The notes below the pieces were generated by a model. That model had not been told where the DNA came from, made no database searches, and worked only from the letters and a program-made list of their open reading frames with translations. Below are positions 1 to 12,000 of a DNA stretch of 64,000 nucleotides, one piece after another (positions within the stretch are counted from its first letter, which is position 1; each line of letters opens with the position of its first letter). The position numbers were made by a program, and so were the translations under genes. This stretch comes from Himantopus leucocephalus (lineage: Eukaryota > Chordata > Aves > Charadriiformes > Recurvirostridae). The stretch is from positions 71,567,895 through 71,631,894 of the forward strand of contig RSEF01000001.1 of the NCBI GenBank assembly GCA_003993805.1, in the 5' to 3' direction.

Positions 1-1101
1 CCGCAAAGAAAATGTTAAATTGAACATGACTTTGAAATGCAATACTTTGTTTCACTGTCTTTCTCTCTACCAAATCAAAGAGTTCATACTGTATTGCCCT
101 TTGTTCCATAAACTGATGATTTACAAGTAAGGAAATACCTTAAAGAACAGAAGCTTGAAACAAGGTAGTTTAAAGAACAAAAGCAATACTGTCATGCCTG
201 TAGAAGACTAAAAGAAGTGAAAACTATTTTCTAGAAACTAAACAAATCCATCAGTAACAGGAATTTAATAAATGTCAGGGACTAGTGGTAAGTTACTGCA
301 GAAATTGAGGATAACATCAGACAATCTGGTCAGAAAATGCATATCACAGATTCTTCTTTTTAAAGAATTGAGAAGTTGGTAGCAGTGGGGTAAAAAATGA
401 AAGCTTAGTGAAATGATACTGTGGAAAAAGCAGATGTTATCAAGGCACTGGAAATGTCAGCTGCCTGCTCTCTCATCTTCTCAGGTGCAATAAAGAGTTC
501 TCTAAACAGCTTCGCACCCTATATCTTTGATATTATTCTGGCCATCTGGAAAATAATGGTATTTTAGAATGCATTATCAAACTTAACCCAGAAAGAAAGG
601 TCATGTCAATGTTTTTATGTCAAGTGAAAGTGGGAGTTATTTTAGTTTTCTTTTAAAATACAGATGCAAATTAACAGTTTGCCTAACAATTTATTTTTTA
701 TAGATTTTGGCACATTCAAAATCCTAAACATACACTCATTGTACATTCTGTATTTTTTTAAAGATTTTCAAATATATAGTGATATGAGACCATTATTATA
801 CATAAAATTTAAATCTGCTTAAATGATATTTTTGACGAAATGTACATTTTATATCCTGTATTTTGATAGAGAGCTAGAACTTATATTGGCATATGAATTT
901 GGATTATTTCTGTTATGGACTCTCAGTCACCCTTGAAGCATTCATTTCCTTATTCCAAGAAGAAGATTCCACTTTCAGATGCATCCTGCAGAGAAAAATA
1001 ATAATAATAATAACAGTCCTGCTAATCAGAATCACAGGTCAATTTTTCTACTCAGCACCAATACTTGGTTGAAGAAAAGTGTTATACCACTGCTTGATCC
1101 A

Positions 1102-1141
1102 GAATATGGATTTAGATGATTGAATATGGATTTAGGTGATT
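1102..1141. repeat. 20-bp tandem doublet
   Basis: Two adjacent 20-bp units, 1102-1121 and 1122-1141, differ at one position (A versus G in the second half). It is a simple local duplication with no sign of a mobile element. Confidence 0.85.
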
Positions 1142-2546
1142 GATACTGACTCAGAAATTGCTCAGGAAGTCATCTTTGAATCTTCTCACTTTACTTTTTT
1201 TTTTTCCCTAGTAGTAATAAATACATTCTTTCCCTTGCATGTTCTGGGAGAATTTTAAAGTATTTAGATTTTGACTATGACAAAATTATTGGAAGTTGAA
1301 TCAATTAAAAGAATGAGTTCAACATCATGCAGATACTAAATCTTTTTCTCTTTCATGCTACTAATATAATGCTTTAATACCTCTACTAGTCAGTGAAAAA
1401 TCCTGTGACCTAGTGAAACAGAAGCCAGGGCAATGAACGATATATCATAGTGATACCAAGCATGCAACTGATTTCATGTGGAAGATACTTACTTCCCTGA
1501 CTCCAAATCCTTAAAAACCAAATACTTATAATATATGTATTTTCTACATTTCATCAACAATAAACCCCAAAAGCTTCATATTTCTTGCAAGAAAAATTCT
1601 ATTCAAATAGTATATAGGAATGCTTTCCCCAGTATGGAAGTGTATCATTTCCTCAAGTTGAACATGGTAAGAACAATTCTACTAAGCAGTTTGAAACAGG
1701 AGATGGTGAATAGTAATGCTGAAGTCTGTGGGAATCCAAATCCGAAGTTCTCTATGAAGGGATATCTGAGTACCCTGTTCTGTCTTGGAGAAAAAAATAC
1801 AGTGTGTGGATTTTTAACTTGCATTTTAAAAGCTTTTGATTTGGCATAATTGAATAATTGACCACAGAATATTTCTTGAGTAATTTTAAGGCAGAGCAGG
1901 AATAGTGGTCACAGCAATAGCTTGATAAAGGGATCTTGAGTTTATTTAAATAAATCAGAATCTGTACTGCACTTTGATACATTGTTACGGGGAGATGACA
2001 AAATAGCATTAGACTGTGGAAAAGAAAAAAATTCTGTACCTGAAAAAACAGCCTCACAGATAAAGAATGAAAAAGGCCAAGAAATACAACAACAGAGTCT
2101 GTGATTTCCTCTGAGTCAACACAGGACTTTTTCTTATTGCAGTTACTTTATGGACCAGAGGTATTTAGTGTTCCTTATACTACGGTTGTAATATTAGCAA
2201 TATTAGCAATCAGTACCTCTTAGAGAAGAAATATATCCATATATGCATTTAAACAAATAATCTATTCACAGTATGTGAATTTATTATGAAACTAAATTAA
2301 GAAGGATTTCTATACCTGTTAAAGCATAAGTATAAGGAGCAAGATCTCCAAGAGGTGATAACTCACTTAGTTGTCATCATAGGTAAAAAATCCAAAATGC
2401 TGATTTTCAAAATCTCACTCAATGTTGTTTGAAATTCAAGGTGATGGCAGGTTGCTTAAGTACCTGTCTATTGAATAGCCAAAATTGTATCTATGGGGGC
2501 TGATGCAGTAAGTGATTTTAGATTAAACATGATTTTAATATGTAAC

Positions 2547-2574
2547 ATAATATACAAAACATAATATACAAAAC
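2547..2574. repeat. 14-bp perfect tandem doublet
   Basis: The 14-bp unit ATAATATACAAAAC occurs twice in direct succession with no mismatch. It is AT-rich and consistent with replication slippage. Confidence 0.85.
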
Positions 2575-4114
2575 AGAAGGAGGTGCTGATTTTATACCTT
2601 ATAGGCTGGGTATAAGCATTCACCTGGGATATGGATAATGTGGATTGTTTGGCCTATTAATTAAGTAAAAATTATTATAAAGTCTTAATTTTTAATTGGG
2701 GGGATTTTATCTTAAATGGAGAGTCTTTCCTTGTAACTTAAAGAATATCTCTTTCTTAAAGTTTATCTGTCTTTAAATGTTTTACTTTTCTAATTGGCAA
2801 AGTACCAATGTTCTGTTGTGGTTTTATATTCAATCATTATATAGAAACAATCTCAGTATTTATTTTTCTTATCAACTATTCCTGGGAATCCTAATCCCCA
2901 CATGCACAAAAAAAGCAAACGTCACAAATATTGTCTATGTTTCCAACTAAAATATATATATTTGCTTTAAGGAAGGATTCAGAACTCTGAGGTCTCTTGC
3001 ACATGAAATCTCATCTTTCAGTCTCAACCTCCTCGAAGAGATTTTATATTTTGGTTGACTGTCAGATCTTAAACAAATGCACATTAACAGCAAGTATTTT
3101 CATGTCATTGGAGCACGTTGCTGTTGCCACCTGAGGATCTAATTACACAGCCTTGGGGACTGCCATTATGAAATGAATCGTAGTGTCATGTCAGAAATGT
3201 CTGTTTGATAACTAACGTTTAAACTGTGTTTAAAGTTCTAAGTGTGGCTGTTCAGAATAATCTACATCTGATAATTCTCTTTAGTTGCAACCGCAATTGG
3301 GGCACACTTCCCTTTCAAGGGTTTTGGTGGGGTTTTTGGCTCTTTTAAACTCTTAAATTGTTCAAGCATTCAAATATACTAAAAAAGGGGTAAGCAAATT
3401 TGAAGTTTGACCCTACTGTCTATTTAGAAATCTGTGCCCTTTTCAGAATAGTGGGAATTTTATTTGGCAAAATAATCTTCTAGACGACTTGAAACATCTC
3501 ACCTAAAAGTGAAGCTAATATATTTTAACCTCAAAGATGGAATAACTTTGCAGAGGAAATAATAAACTTCTCTGACAGAGAAATAATAATCCATATTGTC
3601 AATGACACATATAGAGATACGAAAATAGCTATAAGTGAGCTTTTTACTTCTATGACTCCATCATACAACTTACGATAGTTTATCATGTGATAACACATCC
3701 TACATTATTTAGGTTACAGTGACATTGCTGTTTTATGATATGATTTTTTCCTTTTTTTAAACAACCTCAATCTTGTTAAAAATGCTTCCCAAGACAATAA
3801 ACACAAAGTTTCCAGATCAAGTAGAGTGTATGTGTTTGAACTATCATTAGACTCAGTCTAGTATATTGCTTTTTTCAACAGAAGATACTCTGAAACGTCG
3901 TCATCTGAGGAAAGGAACAAAAAGCTACGCTTGGCAAAACCATGAAATTTGCTTCTAGTCTTATCATCTTTGGTTGTAATTTGTGTAAATCCATGGATTT
4001 CAGCTAAATTACTACATATTTGTGTATTGGTGGGAAACAGCAGGCATTTCTTCACTTTTGCATATTTCTGTATTTCCTTCAATGTCTGTCCACTGACATT
4101 TCAGGGAAGCAAAA

Positions 4115-4165
4115 ACTGGAATATAGATCTTCCTAGCTAGTGGTCCTATGCATTACACCACAGAG
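4115..4165. repeat. Possible relic of an ancient tRNA-type SINE (MIR-like)
   Basis: The stretch ending in TGCATTACACCACAGAG loosely recalls the closing part of amniote tRNA-derived SINEs, in which a short pyrimidine-rich part is followed by a CTAxxCCACTACACCAC-type segment. The match is short and divergent and was judged by eye only. It could be chance. Confidence 0.2.
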
Positions 4166-5050
4166 TCACAGAGTCAATCTCCTTTTTCGTTCTTCCCCCT
4201 GCAGGGCTACAGCCCTCAGTTTAAAACCTGCAGTCTCTTTGTGATTCTTTCTCCTGTTATTACAGAAAACAATGGTCCTTCCCTGAAGGATCTGGTCACT
4301 GTAGTGGGAAAATACAGTACTCTTTTCTCAACCATGGATCATAATGGAAATGTCAAGGTCCTAGATATTCCTTTAAGACACTCCATATTTTTTAAAACTA
4401 TTCCTGATTTTTGGGCAGCAGATGCCATGCACTGTTGTGTTACCAGATACCAAAGAAAAGCACAGTGTTAAGGAATATTTTTACAGTGTTTTTCTAACAT
4501 GTTATATCATACTAAGCCGACAGAATTTCCAAGTGGACTTCAGTAAAAGCAGTGTCCTAATCCCCTGTCCTGTACTACCGTGTTTCCCTAAAGGGGAAGA
4601 GAAACCTTCCCATTGCAGAGGGAATGACAGCAACATTACTCAAGGCTTCCTCCTTGCTGGTGGTGTGAATCTTCTTGCAGCTTATAGTTTTTTCCCCCCT
4701 GACACTGGAAAACATTTAACATGAGACAGTGTTCCAGTACTAGCTGCTGTGCTTTTGTTTAACGGGTGGGGTCCATTTACAGTCTGATGAATGATGCCCA
4801 TGCTGGAAAACCTAGAAAAGTCAGAGCATTTGTCTCAAGCACAGGCTTGTGGTTGGTGTATTCTTTAACCGTCGGGAAGTACAGTTTATGTTTGTGCCAG
4901 GTAGCAGTCTGCCAGCACATAGATAAGTTTCAGGGTTCAGAAGAGGCTGGAGATTGTCTCCCATTCGCAGTTTGGGTGAGGTCACGTTGGGTTGGGAGAA
5001 AGAGCCTTAGGCACAAAATCTGAACCCTGACACTTCTCACAGAATAAAAC
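4166..5050 (+). other. Unrecognised, less AT-rich block with a possible splice acceptor and polyadenylation signal
   Basis: This block is visibly less AT-rich and less repetitive than its surroundings. A pyrimidine tract ending in CCCCCTGCAG (to 4205) looks like a 3' splice site, and an AATAAA hexamer sits at 5043-5048. Plus-strand frames of 107, 100 and 85 codons lie at 4148-4471, 4422-4724 and 4766-5023, in different frames and without recognisable protein motifs. It could be a terminal exon of a noncoding transcript, a decayed insertion, or ordinary noncoding DNA. No function is assigned. Confidence 0.2.
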
Positions 5051-8000
5051 TCGTTCTGTTTTATTTACATGGATTCTACTCTCTACGGCTGTGAGGAAAG
5101 AAATATTCCCTTCCCAAACTCCACCAAAAAACCCACATTTTACTTAGTGAACAGACTATACAATCAATACAGAGATGTTTAAAACACATTGTTATAGTGG
5201 CAGCTGTATAACCATTTGTCTGATTGTATGTAGCTTCCATGTATTTGTATCATGCATGCCTAGTAAGAAAAAAAGCTTACAATTCTTTCTTACGTAGAAT
5301 CATCCTTTGATGACATTCCAGATACAACTTTTCCTTTTTTTTCTTTTTCTTTATTCCCCAAGTGGTCTATTTGTATGTGGTGCACAAATGTTAAGACTTG
5401 CAATCTCCCCACTGGTATTAAATCCCACTGAGATAAACACAGCAGCCTGCTTTAGTCAAGAAAAAAAAGGTAGACTGAAATATTTTTTTTTCAACATAAG
5501 TTGTAACTCTGTATCTGACTGACTATCCCTGTTAGAAGAGAGAGTTCTTATAAGAAATTCATCCCGTGTGTGAAAGGTCAGATTCAGAGGCTAAGTGTTC
5601 TACAGCAAGCCTCTAGGCTTGTTGTTACAGAAGCCCAGAGGAGCAAAACCATGTTCAAGTCAGGCAATAATGGGAAAAGAGAAACAAAAAAAAAAACCTC
5701 TGGAGGAAAAAATAATACTGACCTCTGTGTTCTCAGAGGAAGAGCAGACAGGAAGAAAAAAATCCGGAGAAAGAAAATCTCTATTGTAGAAGATTTAGTG
5801 TAAGAGCCTGTATCAAACAATGTAAATAATTTATATTAAAAAACCCAACAAAACAACTATATCCCCCAAAATTATTATTGCAATATGTTATGATTATCCA
5901 CAAATTAAACTATAAAAAAGAGTACTTAAATATTCCAAAAATATTAAGGCATAGAAAAGCACAGTGAAATTATCTATATAACCTAGCCTTGCCCCAAGGT
6001 GGTGTTGTGCAATAATCAGATGATTGTTTTTTATTTGTGGTCTTGAGTGAACCTGAGGACTCACTTTACTTGTGAAAACACTACTTCTTCCCACCTCCCG
6101 CTCTGAATGGGTGACAGTGACTAAAACACAGCCTAAAATGATAAAATTTGGACTGGTGTGTGGAGCAGAGAAATTGCTATCAGCTGATACTTGTCATATA
6201 TATTTCATTGCAGACACAAAAATATAAAAATTATTTCTCTCTCACATGAACACACCGACTTTTTTTAAATCAGTTCCCAGACTTGTCTCTTCACACTCCC
6301 TCTTTTCTTTCATCCTCTCACCCCCAGAAAGTATCATGGCCATTACTTTATGGATTAGAAAACTGGTATTCAAGGATGGTTCTCACTGCTACAGTCAATT
6401 ATCCAAAGAGAGGAGGCTGGTTTCTATCACTTGCTCCTATAGGAACTTGAGGTGGTTTTGGAATATGATAGGACATGCCCAAGGATACCTGTGTATGACA
6501 GCTGGGAACCTGCATACTTTAAAAATAACATCCTGATTCATAATGAAAAAGAGCCAAAGGAATAACAAGGATGATAACTAAGTTTCTTACATATAGGTAA
6601 GTTTCCTTACTACAGCAGTTGGTTTGTCTGCCATCCTAAGGATGACAGTAGCACTTGTCAGAATTAAATTCTGAGAGTATAAACAGTACACGAGCAGCTG
6701 CCGGTCAAACTAGTAAAAGCCTGTCCACTGCCTATTACAGGGCTTACTGGTTTATATGCCTTCAGCCAAGGTCATGTCACTTTACCTTATGACATTATGA
6801 GATATGTATTTTCTCAACCTTATAAACGCAAAGGACGTTATAATGCCTGCTCTGAGTGGCATGACTATATAGGTATGTAGGAGTTAAAAGCAGCCTATGA
6901 ACAACGTGGTTTATTTATTTCTTAAATATGAGACTAATTTCTGCTCATTTATACTGAACCTAGCGCATACTTGACAGCTATTAATCTGTACAGTAATTAG
7001 CATTAGTCTTGCAAACTGAAGATAATGTACAAGCTTTTGCTGAAATATAAAAAGTTCCAATGGTTCATAATTAACAAACAGCTTCAGTTTCTGATAAATA
7101 ATTCTCCCTATTATTACAGGTTGTGCCTAATTACTGTGAATGAATAAAAATTGATTAACTTTTCCAGATCATATAGCAATATTTTTGACACAAACATTTC
7201 TCCTGTGTGTTCATTTCCTTTCTTTTTTCCCCTTTTGTCAGGAAATTTCTGAAATATCCTTCTTTCAACACTGCTAAGAAATTTGGATTTAGTCTAGGTT
7301 ATGAACACCTGCATGAAAGACGGGAAGAGTAATCATATTGCTATGGTTAAAAGAATAAACTAGAGTCTTGTAAAGAAGTTCATACTCTGAAATATGATAT
7401 CATATGCCAGAATTTATGAAATGTCCTGATAATGAAAAATATCTTAATTTTTACATCATTTTCTAATGAAATATCATGACTGTTATTCTGCTGCTATTGA
7501 AAGCAAAAAGTGGGTTCACCATGGCTGTTCGAAAACACATTTAAAAGGCAATTAGAATATTTTTATTATTATTTTGAAGGTATTCTGTGATGGAATTAAA
7601 CTTCTTGAGTAATTTATATCTAATTCAATTTCAATCCACGATCTTCATTGAGAATTGCAATCGCTGCTACATATGCTTTGCTTATATAAACTGTATCTAT
7701 TTTTCTACATATAAACCGTATATATGCCTATACACATCATGCTATTTCCTTTAGTAACAGCTTAGCACTCAGGATCTATTGCTTTATATCACTGATCAAG
7801 ACTAAACAAAGGAAAAAATACATTACATTGAGAAATAACCTGTATATATGTGAAATCAAGAATTGTGTACATTATATTATATCTTGACACCTAATGTTGA
7901 ACTATTGCACCTCAGGCCTTTTAAGGTTAACCCTTTCACCACACAAAGAAGATGCATTGCAGAAGTGTTCCTCCTTATAAGTTGTTTTGATCAGACCATT

Positions 8001-8957
8001 TGTATGAGCTTACAAGCATGACAACTGAACACCATGAATAATTTAGTGCTCTGCATGTGGAGGTAGAAGTCAAAATAATGAAATTGTAGCCCAGAATAAA
8101 GACCTAACTAGCCTGCAAAATTTTAAAAGGCAGTAAAACTAGTAAGGGTAGACAACTAAGGTGTACTGCATAAAGAGGCCTCCTTATGTACTATGCCTTC
8201 TCACAATTTTGATCTATCCCATGTTGTTTTCCTTAAAAATGAGGTTCAAACAAAAGTGAAGGTATTTATATTTCTATACGAACAATCAAATCTGCTTAAA
8301 ATTCTTTCTCTCTGTCATGACCTTTATCTTCAAAGAAGAACAAGAAATTGAAAGAATCTACCACAACTCTTCCAAATAAATAATTTTCCTTCTGAAAAGT
8401 CAGTTCATCTCTAAAAGTAAAAAAAAACCTCAAAGCCTAGGCTTTAGCACCCATGAAAATGTTACAAGTTGACATTAAATTATAATAAAAAATAAACTAG
8501 AATATGATTCAGCCTGTAATTTGCTCACTGGGTCATACTGCATTTTTCTCCCTTGGAATACAACACCTAGTCATGCAAGTGATAATTTTTTTCTTATTTT
8601 GACTCCTAAACAAGTAATTAAAATAAATATTTAAAGTTCTCCTAAAATTCTCATTTCCTATACAGTGAATGGCTTATACATAGAACTAATTAAATTTGTA
8701 CCTTTCTTCCTTATTCTTCCAATTCTTAATATGATTTAGGTGAGTCAAACTGTAGATTTATTTCCAAAAATCATCTTCCCACCACTTCTAAAGCCTCTTT
8801 GACAGAGCTGAATGTGGTAGCGTAATGTCTGTTGATAAGAACTTGTCCTAACCCAGAGATGACTATGCTCTTTTTACTGTTTAAGCCCCCTCTGTGGTGG
8901 GTGTGATGCTATATTTACCATCAGATGAGCATATTCCTAATGTCTTGGCAGCTAATG
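5051..8957. other. Noncoding AT-rich DNA, no gene recognised
   Basis: No repeat family, RNA gene or coding motif was recognised. Purine-rich runs at 5640-5790 create overlapping open frames on both strands that reflect composition rather than coding. Three TAATTA homeodomain-type core motifs lie at 6994-6999, 7068-7073 and 7128-7133. This could be regulatory but is also expected at some rate in AT-rich DNA. Confidence 0.65.
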
Positions 8958-9002
8958 CAAGGTCATCTATTCCAACCATCCAGCAGTGTCAGTGCCAAGA
9001 AC
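8958..9002 (-). mobile_element. Short relic of a CR1 LINE 3' tail
   Basis: The plus strand resembles the reverse complement of a CR1 3' end, with GGTCATCTATTCCAACCATC followed by a stretch like the conserved AGCACTGCCAAG segment of older CR1 subfamilies. Only about 45 bases can be matched, so this is a decayed fragment and the assignment is tentative. Confidence 0.35.
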
Positions 9003-12000
9003 TCAGAAAATACAGAAAAAAGTAAAATACTACCTGGCAACTTAACGCAGCTGATGACACTGAAATAGAATTATGTCTAGGCTCTCTTTCTTTAATGGAT
9101 AATACTGGAAAAGCTTTGTTTTCCCAGTTTATCACTGTCAACTCTCTTCCCCTCCTTTCTAGATAACCTCAGAACTTACAAGGTCTCCAAAAAAAGTATC
9201 TTCTTTAAAATTCAAAAAGCAAAACTCTAAACCCATAGATGATTTAATTTGTCCTTTCTTTACTTATGAAAGATTTCTGTGCCCCAACCTGAAGTTTGAA
9301 GAACTGGTCTTTAGAAGTTGTTTAAAATTTAGGGTTTTTTCTATTTTAGTTACCTGTTCATGCCAGCCTACACTGCCATCTCCATGAACCTCCCTTCCTA
9401 ACCATGGGATGAAACAACGCAGATACCACACGGGGGAAGATAACTAACACCCTGGCTATGACTACAGAGAAAAGTTTCCCCAATGTACCATCCACATGTT
9501 TTTAAGTGACATTTGGACTTTCTTCTGCATAAAAAGGTGTCAGTGCTGGTGGCATTCTGCAGCATGAACCCTAAGACATGACATCTACTGCCTTAAACAA
9601 GAACTGAAAGATTAAAATAAAAAAATAAATTCTAGATTACAACATTATACAGACATTACAGAATAAAGAGGAATGTTCTGCTGTAAAAGAAGTGGCTCCA
9701 TTTCACAGAGCAGAGTTATAAGGAGTGCCTCTGTTTGGTTTGTATGTAATAACAGAAATCCTGTACTCATCTCTGGAACAGTTTCTGATAAATAGAATAC
9801 AAGTCATTTCAGGAGAAAGAGAGAAAAAGGAAATGTATATCTTTGACAGTGTTCATATTTTGCACACAGAGATCTATTTTTTGCCTGTAATCATATATCA
9901 AATCAGCTACGGATAGAGAAAATGTGTGAAAGCATTTTAATTTTCCTTATAAATTAGTCCTTCAAGACAGTGAGTAGTCTCCATGTTTTTGAAATACTTT
10001 TAGAACAGACCACAAAAAATAAATGCACATAAACAAAGACAGGCTGTCAAATTGTTTGTTTCAGAAGGAAATTCTTAGAAAAAGGCCCTAATGACAAAGA
10101 AATGCTTTTAGAGGGAAGTGTTAATGTTTTATTTAAAAAATGGTAAATTGTTCTTCTTCTTATGAGGAAATATTAACCAGCCCCACTTTAGTAAATGGAG
10201 TGAGAAAGACATTCAGGAAAAAATATTTTTTTTCTGTAAATAGAGGTACCTAGCTCCCTCCACTGCATATACATGGAGTCTGATGAATCAGTAAACTTAG
10301 TAGACTGAAATTATATGCTAAAATTGAGTGAGGTGGATCATACCTTCTGTGATTCTTATGAGGAAATTTTCTTTCTGCAGTTTCCATCAAAACAGAAAAA
10401 AAATGCGTAGGTGAAATCATGGTGATAGGGAAAAAAGATATAAATAAATATAAAGAAAAACAGTGTTTTCTGGTTGTTTTTTTTTAACTGCTTTTTTAAT
10501 ATATATACTTGTAGCCTTAAATAGCTTTTACATAAAAAGAGGATAGAATGTCTATGTCGTTGCTTCTCAAACCTAAATGCATTTTATTGCAGACCCGTGG
10601 CTATCATCCCCTTACCTGGTCATTATTAGTGGCAAAACTTAGGAAATCACTTACAAAGGTTTTTTGGTTTTGGGGTTTTTTTTCAGTTAGTTTACTTCTA
10701 CCTAAAACTTAAAGGTATGCAAAAGGTCAAAACTGTAAATTACTTTGAAAGATTTGGAACAAGAAAAATGGGCAATGAATGTTACATTTCGACCTTTTAC
10801 AATGACTTGGGCTATAAGAAACAGCTCTTAAATATAGTTATGCCTCAATGAATATGAAATGCTTTTTAAGATTTCTGAACCAATGTGAATTTTAATAATT
10901 AATTTCATGGAATTAATTCTATGAACTCTCACATTGAGAAAATTGTAGTCCAGACTGTTTTTATATGTAAGTTAAATATGCTTTTCAGTTGAGATTTTCA
11001 TGTTTTAGGGTGAATCCACTGTAATTTGTAAGTAATGGTGTAATGCAGACTTCTGAGCAGAGTACAAACAAGAAACTTGTAAAAGGGACACAGACCATAT
11101 TCTGTAAAATGTAGTGGCGTGCCCACATAGGAAAAGCATTTTATCTTCATCTTCTGTCAATTTACAAACTTTGTTTAATGAAATTGTCTATAAGGTATCA
11201 AAATACGTTTTACTTTTTCTTTTATTTCATATTGAGTACTACTATCGTATGATGGTGCTAAGCAGTCTCATTTCTCATCAGGTGATAAAATCATTCAGCG
11301 TTGAAGAAAGTATTCAACAGTTGTAGGATTTGGAGAAAGGAGAAGTGGGGTAGATGTACATTTCTTTGTCTTTTTCTTTGTGTAAGGTGGTGGCATAAGG
11401 AGCACTACACTGGAGTTTCTTAATATTACATAAACAGCTGTAGTGGTTAGAGAGGAAAGGAAGTAATGAATTATTAATATAGATACATTTTAGAATAGGT
11501 GTAGAAGGCCCCTGTGACATCTGCTGAAAATCCAGGTCACTGGGTTGAACAGCATCTGTTTGAAGCTGAGTATCTGTTTCTACGCATGATTTGAGCTCTT
11601 TAGGTCCCCCTTTCCCCATTAGTCAGTTACTTGAGTAAATTCTCATCAGTTTGGCTTCAACTATGAACAGAAAATGACAATATCCCTCGTGAAGAAAAAA
11701 AAAAAATCATTATAGTTTCACTAGATATTTAGAGTTTAGATTTTTGCTTTCAGCTGTGTTGAGTAGCGATTTTTCTATAAAAGGATAAGATAGGAAAATA
11801 GAAGCAGAAGGAAAAAGCAAAATGTTAAAGCATTATTGATGTTTTATATAACATGTTCTGAATTTTTTGAGTTTGATAAGTAGACCAAAGTCTGCACTTA
11901 TCCGTAATATAATGGAATCATACTGGTATTCTAGAATAATTGGTGTGTTGGGAGCTGCTGTAAAACCACATTTATTTAGGGATAAGAAGAAGTACCTTTC

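Larger units (their letters stand above)
1..4114. other. Noncoding AT-rich DNA, no gene recognised
   Basis: No recognisable coding sequence, RNA gene or interspersed repeat was seen. The open frames here are about 100 codons or shorter and show no protein motif. Small structure includes an (AAT)n run near 996-1013, a 20-bp direct doublet at 1102-1141 with one mismatch, and a perfect 14-bp doublet at 2547-2574. The base composition and lack of long frames fit avian intergenic or intronic sequence. Confidence 0.7.
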
